Source: Henckelia pumila
Lineage: Eukaryota; Streptophyta; Magnoliopsida; Lamiales; Gesneriaceae
Assembly (NCBI RefSeq): GCF_033568475.1
Contig: NW_027331831.1
Location: forward strand, 6,820,001-6,884,000
Length of the DNA: 64,000 nt
Direction: 5' to 3'
The notes under the pieces were generated by a model. The model searched no databases, was not told the origin of the DNA, and saw only the letters and a list, made by a program, of their open reading frames with translations. Made by a program: the position numbers and the translations under genes. Positions 51,889 through 61,285 of this stretch are shown in pieces (position 1 is the stretch's first letter; each line of letters starts with the position of its first letter).

Positions 51889-52729
51889 TTAGAATACATT
51901 AAGATCTAGATTCATGAGTAGATCACCGGTCGTTGTCTCACTTATGTTTACAACCGAACTAAATCGAGATGAATAGTAGTAAAAAATTGAAATTCGAGTT
52001 CGGCTTGAATTAAGTATATTTGAGTTCGAGTTCGATTCGAAATTCGAAAATTTCAAATATTTTGGTTCGAATTTGGCTCGAAATATTTGATCCTATACGT
52101 GAGCTATTATTCAAACTATTGATCGGATACTAAAGTTCAAGAAATTCGTTCGAAAGCTCAAAATGTTCGAAATGTATATATATTTATTATATCATTATAT
52201 TATATTAATAAAATATTAAAGCTCGCAAAATATTGAACTGACTCGAGTTCGATTCGAAAAAAGTTCGAAAATGTTCGGGTTCGACTCGAGTTCGATAAAT
52301 TCGAATACGGATTAAATATTTATCGAGCTGACTCGAAAAGCTCGTGAACCGACTCGATTCATTTACACCCCAAATCTCGCCTCATATAATAACCAATGAA
52401 AAATAATATTTTTGGCATAAAAATTCTACTTTTTCATAGATTAGGTTGAACAGGAGATTCGTCTTACAAAATTAACTTGTGATGTGGTTTCATAATAGTT
52501 TTTGTCTAGATTTAATGGACAATTTTGATAAGTTGTTTAACCCATTTAAGATAGTGTAAACTATAACTGATAAAAAGAAAATAGATTAATTCAATCTTGT
52601 GTGTGTGAGAAACTTCATATTGAATACAATAATTAATTTTATTTAATTTTTATATCCCAATATAAAAATTTTATAATTGCAAAAAAATAATAATTTATAT
52701 AATTAATCTATATAATTGATTACGTGAAT
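50016..52729. other. PDR promoter and repeat-rich spacer
   Basis: No gene seen. The first kilobase is the PDR promoter and leader side. AAT/ATT triplet runs lie at about 50856-50881 and 51843-51888. A fragment at about 51745-51835 (TAGGTTCGACTTCATCCTA, ending in an A run) resembles a SINE 3' part. About 51960-52377 is a degenerate repeat full of TTCGAGTTCGA-type words. It ends CGATTCATTTACACCCC, like a hAT-type MITE terminus; its left end is not clear. Confidence 0.5.
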
Positions 52730-53346
52730 TTATTATCTTTACTATTTTATAAAATATGAGAGGTACATAAAAACTATCGTGAGGACACCAACTTTATTAT
52801 TTCCCATTTTATCATTTTCTTTTGAAATTACTTTTACATTTTATATATATTACACATTCTTCTTCACGATCTCTTCCACGCTTCTCTTCCAAACTTCTGC
52901 TCGCTTCCTTTCATTTCAATCGACGGCTTTTACACTCTCATCTCATCACGTTCCAAGCAAACCGCTTTCACGTTCTTCTCTCCCCATTTCTAAATTCTAC
53001 ACTACCCACCCCACCGTTGTCTCTCTCCCGATCTTCTTCCTCTTCGCATCTAATTCCTCTTCTTACCATTGTCGGTCCTTCTTGCCGCCGTTCTACCTCC
53101 ATCGATCGCCGAAATTCGAACATAAATATACCGTTGGAAAGCTCTCGACGAGATCTATCTTTTGATTCCGATTTCGAACGGTTTTATCGCGATCTTTGAA
53201 AACCCGCCGCCGCTTCACCGTCGATTTTCATCGCTGTAAGTTGGCGGAAACTCAAAATTGATTGATGGGTTTTGTTCTTCATGTCATAAGTTTCGTTTTG
53301 ATATCAAAATTTTATAGAAAACTCACGAGATTATAGTTACGGTGAA

Positions 53347-53669
53347 GGAAAAATTGCATATATCGCCCTTGTGAAACCCCAGATTTGCTGATAACCCCCT
53401 ATAAAAAAATTTAAGCTAATAACCCCCTGTGATTCTAGATTTGTAGCAAACACACCCTTTTCAGCTAAAAATAACGAAAATACCCCTACATAAAATAAAT
53501 GATAAATTAAAGAGTTCATAAAAGTCAAGGGTATTTTCGTCATTTTTTAACCAGGAGGGGTGTGTATTCTATAAATCTAGAATCACAGGGGGTTATTAGC
53601 TTAAAAAAATTTCATAGGGGTTTATCAGCAAACTCGAGATTTCACAAGGGTGATATATGCAATTTTCCC
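53347..53669. mobile_element. Foldback MITE with 9-bp target duplication (Mutator-like), left arm only
   Basis: A 323-base element that folds back over most of its length. It starts GGAAAAATTGCATATATC and ends GATATATGCAATTTTCCC. TACGGTGAA flanks it on both sides (53338-53346 and 53670-53678). The corresponding place in the right arm (near 60015-60023) has one uninterrupted near-copy (TACTGTGAA), so that site is empty. The 9-base duplication points to the Mutator superfamily. A relative lies at 59621-59902. Confidence 0.88.
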
Positions 53670-53835
53670 TACGGTGAAATTTCAAGTGCCGCGCTGCCTT
53701 GCTGCCGCCGCCGTGGTTGATCGGAAAATATTTTGAGTTCGAATCAAAGTGGTATGAGCAAATGTGCATCCTCTTATATTTTTAACGCATTTGTAATTTA
53801 TTATATTATTATTACTTGGTCAATATTTTCTTCAG

Positions 53836-56471
53836 GAAATAACAAATGGTTCGTTGAGATGATCCTGCTGTACAAGAATCTGATGAGAGCCATTTTCTTA
53901 GCAATCTTCATCTCTTTGATGTCATCGCTGTTATAGTCAAGTATTTTTTGGTTTTGTTTCTTATCTCAACATAATTTCACACCGACTGATGTTTACATTA
54001 ATTAAACACAATTACTTTCTTCATAGGAGATTCGGATGATATTCCACAAGCATTTTGTGATTTATGTTTTATTACTGTGTAATTAATTAGTTTCAAGCTT
54101 TGACTCAAACTTCTTATTTATGATTTTGAGTTAAATTTAATTTCAGGTTTCTCGAATTGTTGTCTAAAATATATGTTTGTTAATCTTTGAAGAAGATATT
54201 GAAGAATATGATGTGTGTTAATGTATCTAAACTCACAAGTTTGAGAATGGTGAAGTATAATATATGAGAAGTTACATCTGGAGCATACTTGACTTCTAAT
54301 TGATCACATCTTCCATGGGTTTATGTTAATTTTTTAATCACATCTTCCATGGGTTTATGTTAATTTTTTCAATTATGATTTTTTTTCCAATGTCTGCTAA
54401 CTTATATGTAGTATGCTAACATTTTGAAGATTCGTGGTTTGAAATAATCTTTTTATCCTTTTCTTATTTATGTCCCTGTTTTATTAGACTATCGAGTTTC
54501 ATGAATGACATAATACTGAGTTTATATATGTTATCAAATTTATGCACAAGTTTATGTTATCAACAACTATGTCCTTTCAATTATGAGCCAAAGTACAATT
54601 ATTATTTTAGACGTTCAATCTCAGCATAATTTTATATCATAGCACACTTATTATTACACATGTTATGCTTAATATTCATGTACATCTACATATTTCTATG
54701 TTCAATAGGTAATTGGTTTTTCAATATTTTTCTGTCTACACATTTTTAGATTGGATGGGTTTTTAAATTTAAGTACTCTGATATATAGGTTGAATGAGTT
54801 TTTACATTTAATTGCTCAAATTATGTCCTTGGAAGAGGTAAAACTTGGAAATTTTGGGGAGGATGCGAAGCAATATCATGCTATGCAGACGGAACTCTGT
54901 CGAGAATTAGACAAGGTAAAGAAACTATGACTACTGAACTATTTTTTATTTTTTGGAAATTATTTTAGCATTGTTTGGAATTTCTTGCTGAATTTGCTAA
55001 ATCTCTTTGGTCTATAAATCATTAGAAAAACAGTAGGAGATGATTAAATACTACATCTTATTTTTTAAAATATAATGTTTTATATTGATTTTTTTCAAAC
55101 TTAGCATTCGTTATTATTATGTTATTTTCTTAAAATGATAATAATAGTTAATATTGTTATTATTATTGTTGTTTACTTTAAATTTCTACTTAATATGCAT
55201 ATCAAGTTTAAAATATGAAAGTTAAGAGTGAGAATCATAAAAAATCTATTCTGATTATAATTACTTATCCATCAGTTTAAATCACATCTTATTCGTACCA
55301 ATAGAATCATAATAAATCGGAACAAATCTATTCTTTTTTGTTTCAACCATTTTAAAAAAATGTTTAATGTTTTAAATTACTTCTTAAAAATATTAGACAT
55401 TTTTTAATAATAATTTTAGCTTCCCACCCAATCCGCAATTAGGAATGACAATGGGTCGGTCTAAACCCGGCCCCGCATTGAACCCGACCCGGCCAAGCGG
55501 GTTCACATGTTGGCCGGACCTGCCCCGAACCCGCCCCGTTGTCATCCCTATCCGCAATTGAAGTTTAAAATTTGAAAATTACTTCAAAATAAAAATTAGG
55601 AGAGATAATTATAAGAGTAGGAACAAATCTGAACTGATTTTTCAATCAGTTTAGATTTTAAACCATGGATATAATCTATATTTTCAAAAGAAAATATATT
55701 ATAATTTGAAAATTATTTACATTTCAAATATTTATCAGTTTGCATATTGTTTTCTCATATTTAATGACCAGAATTTGTTCTTATCTCTTGCGATTCTCAT
55801 CCGTTAATTTCAAAATTTAAACTCCATACTTATTCTCCTACATTGCTAAGCAATTCCATATTTTTACTATATTTACTATCTTATTTACTATTTACTGTTT
55901 ACTATCTTCTCCACATTCTCTCATTCCCACGCTATCCATCAAGAGTTTCTTCTCTAAATTCCCACTCAATCTCCCAATTTTCACGCTTCTGCTCGCGGCC
56001 TTCAAATCAACCAACAGTTTGTACTTAGATCCTACTTTTCTTCTTCTTAATGTTATTGTTGTTTTGATTATTCAAATGAGGTTCATGAGGTTTATTCATT
56101 GTACCAACAGTTTTGGTTCGTTTTGTTTGAACTATTTTTAAATGTGAATATGGTGGATTTTTTTTGTTCCCGTTAATTTTAAAGAAAGGCATAGCAAAAC
56201 GAAGACATATAGAAGAAACAACATTGTTCAGGTACATATGCGTTATAGTTGAAAGAAAAAAAAAATCTTGCTTATTATGGCATTATACTCTTGCATTTTT
56301 ACCCTTATTTATATATTGACAGGAAAAAAAATCAGACCTGCCAATGATATTGACATAAAAACGGTACTACATAAATTACATATTATTCTTATTGAATATT
56401 ACTTCAATGTAATAGAATAAATTCTCAGTTTATAATTGTTATTCCTGCAGTTTTACGAGCGTCGCAAATAA
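53836..56471 (+). pseudogene. Fragment of an unrecognised gene, left copy
   Basis: Short exon-like blocks with GT-AG borders lie in order in the left arm. They include ESDESHFLSNLHLFDVIAV (about 53880-53940), GDSDDIPQAFCDLCFIT (about 54029-54082), a 42-codon block at 54789-54915 (LNEFLHLIAQ to CRELDK, ending at GTAAAG), GIAKRRHIEETTLF (about 56184-56231), KKIRPANDIDIKT (56323-56363) and a terminal FYERRK plus stop (56451-56471). A leader-like stretch with a GTAAGT border near 53235 stands upstream. An in-frame stop in the first block is shared by both arms, so the source was already broken, or that block is not translated as read, before duplication. I do not recognise the protein. Confidence 0.5.
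55440..55550. mobile_element. Small hAT-type MITE, left arm only
   Basis: A 111-base element. It starts TAGGAATGACAATGGG and ends GTTGTCATCCCTA, a hAT-style terminus. The 8-base direct repeat TCCGCAAT flanks it (55432-55439 and 55551-55558). Its interior is GC-rich (CCCGACCCGGCC-type words), unlike the surroundings. The matching site in the right arm (near 57985) is uninterrupted. Confidence 0.85.
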
Positions 56472-56653
56472 GAAGACAAGTTTTGAACAATTGATTCAAA
56501 TAATTATATCTCATGTTTATGAGATATACATTTAATAGTTTTATGTCTAGCTATTATAAATATGTGAAAATTAGGGGATAAAAAATGTTGTAATGTGAAG
56601 GTGAAGATGAATATTTTTTCTTTCAATATTTTTTTAAATAATGGTAGCTATTT

Positions 56654-56694
56654 AATCTATGCAAACATAAAAAAACCAATAAATGATTTAAATT
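56654..56694. other. Spacer (loop) of the giant inverted repeat
   Basis: About 40 AT-rich bases between ATGGTAGCTATTT and AATAGCTACCAT, the innermost pairing ends. No gene or element. The symmetry axis is near 56674. Confidence 0.9.
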
Positions 56695-56869
56695 GAATAG
56701 CTACCATTATTTAAAAAAATATTGAAAGAAGAAATATTCATCTTCACCTTCACATTACAACATTTTTTATCCCCTAATTTTCATATATTTATAATAGCTA
56801 GACATAAAACTATTAAATGTATATATATCTCATAAACATGAGATATAATTATTTGAATCAATTGTTCAA

Positions 56870-59560
56870 AACTTGTCTTCTTATTTGCGACGCTCGTAAA
56901 ACTGCATGAATAACAATTATAAACTGAGAATTTATTCTATTACATTGAAGTAATATTCAGTAAGAATAATATGTAATTTATGTAGTACCGTTTTTATGTC
57001 AATATCATTGCAGGTCTGATTTTTTTTCCTGCCAATATATAAATAAGGGTAAAAATGCAAGAGTATAATGCCATAATAAGCAAGGTTATTATTTTTTTTT
57101 TCTTTCAACTATAAGCGCATATGTACCTGAACAATGTTGTTTCTTCTATCTGTCTTCGGTTTGCTATGTCTTTCTTTAAAATTAACGGGAACAAAAAAAT
57201 CTACCATATTCACATTTAAAAATAGTTCAAACAAAACGAACTAAAACTGTTGGCACAATGAATAAACCTCATGAACCTCATTTGAATAATCAAAACAACA
57301 ATAATATTGAGAAGAAGAAAATTAGGGTCTAAGTACAAACTGTTGGTTGATTTGAAGGCCGCGAGCAGAAGCGTGGAAATTGGAAGATTGAGTGAGAATT
57401 TAGAGAAGAAACTCTTGAAGGATAGCGTGGGAATGAGAGAATGTGGAGAAGGGTTACTTCAATCCTACCCCATGGGCATTACCCCATGGGGTAGGTGGAA
57501 CTCTTTTATTAGTTCAAATCATAGGGGCCCCACATCAATCATGTGGGCCCCGCATAATTTGACTATTCATGTGCTTCCACCTATCACATGGGGTAAAACT
57601 CATGTGGTAGGATGAAATTTTTCGTGGAGAAGATAGTAAACAGTAAATAGTAAATAAGATAGTAAATATAGTAAAAATATGGAATTGCTTAGCAATGTAG
57701 GAGAATAAGTATGAAGTTTAAATTTTGAAATTAACGGATGAGAATCGCAAGAGATAATAACAAATTCTAGTCATTAAATATGAGAAAACAATATGCAAAC
57801 GGATAAATATTTGAAATGTAAATAATTTTCAAATTATAATATATTTTCTTTTGAAAATATAAATTATATCCATGGTTTAAAATCTAAACTGATTGAAAAA
57901 TCAGTTTAAATTTGTTCATACTCTTATAATTCTCTCTCCTAATTTTTATTTTGATGTAATTTTTAAATTTTAAACTTCAATAACGGATTGGGTGGGAAGC
58001 TAAAATTATTATTAAAAAACATCTAATATTTTTTAAGAAGTAATTTAAAATATTAAACATTTTTTTAAAATGGTTGAAACAAAAAAGAATAGATTTGTTC
58101 CGATTTATTATGATTCTTTTGGTACGAATAAGATGTGATTTAAACTGATGGATAAATAATCATAATCAGAATATATTTTTTTATTATTTATATGATTCTC
58201 ACTCTTAACTTTCATATTTTAAACCTGATATGCATATTAAGTAGAAATTTAAAGTAAACATTAATAATAATAACAATAATAATAATAATTATCATTTTAA
58301 GAAAACAAACATAATAATAACGAATGCTAAGTTTGAAAAAAATCAATATAAAACATTATATTTTTAAAAATAAGATGTAGTATTTAATCATCTCCTACTT
58401 TTTTTATAATGATTTATATACCAAAGAGATTTAGCAAATTCAGCGAGAAATTCCAAACAGTGCTAAAATAATTTCCAAAAAATAAAAAATTGTTCAGTAG
58501 CCATAGTTTCTTTACCTTGTCTAATTCTCGACAGAGTTTCGTCTGCATAACATGATATTGCTTCGCTTCCTCCCCAAAATTTCCAAGTTTTACCTCTTCC
58601 AAGGACAGAATTTGAGCAATTAAATGTAAAAACTCATTCAACCTATATATCAGAGTACTTAAATTTAAAAACACATCCAATCTAAAAATGTGTTGACAGA
58701 AAAATATTAAAAAACCAATTACCTATCGAACATAGAAATTTGTAGATGTACATGAATATTAAGCACAATATGTGTAATAATAAGTGTGCTATGATATAAA
58801 ATTATGCTGAGATTGAAAATCTAAAATAATAATTGTACCTTGGGTCACAATTAAAAGGACATAGTTGTTGATAACATAAACTTGTGCATAAATTTGATAA
58901 CATATATAAACTCAGTATTATGTCATTCATGAAACTCGATAGTCTAATAAAACAGGGACATAAATAAGAAAAAAGATAAAAAGATTATTTCAAACCACGA
59001 ATATTCAAAATGTTAGCATACTACATATAAGTTAGCAGACCTTGGAAAAAAATCATAATTGAAAAAATTAACATAAACCCATGGAAGATGTGATCAATTA
59101 GAAGTCACGTATGCTCCAGATGTAACTTCTCACATATTATATTTCACCATTCTCAAAATTGTGAGTTTAGATACATTAACACACATCATATTCTTCAATA
59201 TCTTCTTCAAAGATTAACAAACATATATTTTAAACAATAATTCGAGAAACCTGAAATTAAATTTAACTCAAAATCATAAATAAGAAGTTTGAGTCAAAGT
59301 GTGAAACTAATTAATTACACAGTAATAAAACATAAATCACAAAATGCTTGTGGAATATCATCCGAATCTCCTATGAAGAAAGTAATTGTGTTTAATTAAT
59401 GTAAACATCAGTCGGTGTGAAATTATGTTGAGATAAGAAACAAAACCAAAAAATACTTGACTATAACAGCGATGACATCAAAGAGATGAAGATTGCTAAG
59501 AAAATGGTTCTCATCAGATTCTTGTACAACAGGATCATCTCAACGAACCATTTGTTATTT
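56870..59560 (-). pseudogene. Fragment of an unrecognised gene, right copy
   Basis: Mirror copy of the left-arm gene fragment, read on the minus strand. It keeps the same blocks: the LNEFLHLIAQ to CRELDK exon at about 58640-58514 with two or three residue changes, the KKIRPANDIDIKT block and the FYERRK plus stop block. The shared stop near its start is kept. Both copies point toward the palindrome centre. The product is unrecognised. Confidence 0.5.
57452..57623. mobile_element. 172-bp MITE with 9-bp target duplication, right arm only
   Basis: The ends are imperfect inverted repeats: one reads GGTTACTTCAATCCTACCCC and the other, inverted, AAAAATTTCATCCTACCACA. Both continue into TTACCCCATG and AGGTGGAA. 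GTGGAGAAG flanks it at 57443-57451 and 57624-57632. The left arm has a single copy of this word (inverted, 55906-55914). A 9-base duplication suggests a Mutator-like element. Confidence 0.85.
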
Positions 59561-59620
59561 CCTGAAGAAAATATTGACCAAGTAATAATAATATAATAAA
59601 TTACAAATGCGCTAAAAATA

Positions 59621-59902
59621 GGGGAAATTGCATATATCACCCTTATGAAATCTCGTGCTAGCTAATAACCCCCTGTAAAAAAATTTTAAGCTAATAACCC
59701 CCTGTGATTTTAGATTTGTAGCATACACACCCTTTCTGGCTAAAAAATAACGAAAATGCCCTCGACTTTTATGAACTATTTAATTTATCATTTATTTTAT
59801 GTAGGGGTATTTTCATCATTTTTTAGCTGAAAAGGGTGTGTATGCTACAGGGGGTTATTAGCTAACACAAAATTTCACAAGGGTGATATATGCAATTATC
59901 CC
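59621..59902. mobile_element. Foldback MITE with 9-bp target duplication (Mutator-like), right arm only
   Basis: A 282-base relative of the element at 53347-53669. It shares GAAATTGCATATATCACCCTT, TAATAACCCCCTGTGATTT and the mirrored second half. The flanks are CTAAAAATA (59612-59620) and TTAAAAATA (59903-59911). The left arm at about 53770-53780 holds a single uninterrupted copy, so that site is empty. Confidence 0.85.
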
Positions 59903-60606
59903 TTAAAAATATAAGAGGATGCACATTTGCTCATACCACTTTGATTCGAACTCAAAATATTTTCCGATCAACCACGGCGGCGGCGGCAAGGCGGCGCGGC
60001 ACCTGAAATTTCACAGTAACTATAATCTCGTGAGTTTTCTATAAAATTTTGATATCAAAACGAAACTTACGACATGAAGAACAAAACCCATCAATCAATT
60101 TTGAGTTTCCGCCAACTTACAGCGGTGAAAATAGACGGTGAAGCGGCGGCGGGTTTTCGAAGATCGCGATAAAACCGTGCGAAATTGGTATCAAAAGACA
60201 GATCTCGTCGAGAGCTTTCCAACGGTATATTTATTTTCGAATTTCGGCGACCGGTGGAGGTAGAACGGCGGCAAGAAGGACCGGCAATGGTAAGAAGAAG
60301 ATCGGGAGAAAGACAACGGTGGGGTGGGTAGTGTAGAATTTAGAAATGGGGAGAGAAGAACGTGAAAGGGGTTTGCTTGGAACGTGATAAGATGAGAGTG
60401 GATAAGCCGTGGTTGAAATGAAAGGTAGCGAGCAGAAGTTTGGAAGAGAAGCGTGGAAGAGATCGTGAAGAAGATTGCGTGATATATATAAAATGTAAAA
60501 GTAATTTCAAAAGAGAATGATAAAACGAGAAATAATAAAGTTGGTGTCCTCAAGACAGTTTTTATGTACCTCTCATTTTTTATAAAATAATAATAATAAA
60601 GATATA

Positions 60607-61285
60607 CAATTCAATTAATTAGGTTTGATTATATAAAAAAATATGTTGCAAAATATCACGAACACTTAACTTTCATTAAACATAGAAATATGATAACGAG
60701 GAAATTGAAAAAAAAAGCAAAAGCAAAGAATCATACTTTATTTTAAAATGATAATATTGTTGGCATCCAATGTAACTTTTTTTAAAAAATCACCTTTTGT
60801 ATTAAATACAAACCTCAACCCACTCATCTCGTGTTGTTTTAAAATATAATTATTTGAGTTTAAATTGATATATTTTACGATAAGACCTTTCATTAAAAAA
60901 AACATGTTTTACAATAACTTTTGGATGGGGAATAATATGGTCATTTAATTTTTTTTTTTTTTTTTAATCAATGGTCATTTAATTTAAACTTGGATAAAAT
61001 TGAGATAGTTTGATGATGTGTTGCTTTTCCACATGGGATTAATAATTTAATACTCAATAATATAGTATTGACGTATTTATTATACGTCATCCAGTGACTT
61101 AACAGTATAGTCATCGATAAATATTTTAAAATTTTGATGCAAAATAGTAGAGGTAAAATTATAAAATATCATTTTCAAACAACAAAATTATAAATTATCA
61201 GTCTCCAAATAAATATTATAAAATTATCATTCAACATTTTGAAACGATTTCAAACATATTATCGAAATTGTCAGTCACCCCTAAT
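60607..61285. other. AT-rich spacer
   Basis: No gene seen. It contains a T run of about 20 bases near 60951-60966 and a direct repeat of ATGGTCATTTAATTT around it. The end is the likely 3' UTR side of the minus-strand DUF3783-like gene. Confidence 0.6.

Larger units (their letters stand above)
52730..56653 (+). repeat. Left arm of a giant inverted repeat
   Basis: About 3.9 kb whose reverse complement occurs at 56695-60606. By eye, a stretch of about 350 bases (54001-54350 against 59400-59050) shows about nine differences, roughly 97% identity. The outer boundary fades over about 20 bases near TTTTATAAAATATGAGAGG. Two insertions are private to this arm (53347-53669 and 55440-55550), as is a 34-base tandem duplication near 54303-54370. 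The arm contains a pyrimidine-rich leader-like stretch, introns and short exons of an unrecognised gene, read inward. Confidence 0.95.
56695..60606 (-). repeat. Right arm of the giant inverted repeat
   Basis: Reverse-complement copy of 52730-56653. It keeps the same leader-like, exon-like and intron-like blocks in the same order when read on the minus strand. Two insertions are private to it (57452-57623 and 59621-59902). The outer end fades after ACCTCTCATTTTTTATAAAA. I could not define a target duplication around the whole palindrome. Confidence 0.95.

Noticed and set aside
52779-53199. Overlapping open frames of about 125 codons at the outer left end of the palindrome, mirrored at 60191-60553
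   Set aside because: The frame does not start at an ATG, is Ser/Phe/Pro-rich from pyrimidine-rich DNA, differs in reading between the arms and ends near a splice-donor-like GTAAGT. It looks like a 5' leader, not a protein.
52730-60606. Reading the palindrome as an assembly fold-over artefact
   Set aside because: The arms differ by scattered substitutions and by four single-arm insertions with target duplications; an artefact would give identical arms. Long reads should still confirm it.
52730-60606. Reading the palindrome as one transposon with 3.9-kb terminal repeats
   Set aside because: No transposase and no clear target duplication at the outer ends; the content looks like host gene exons. 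Not fully excluded.
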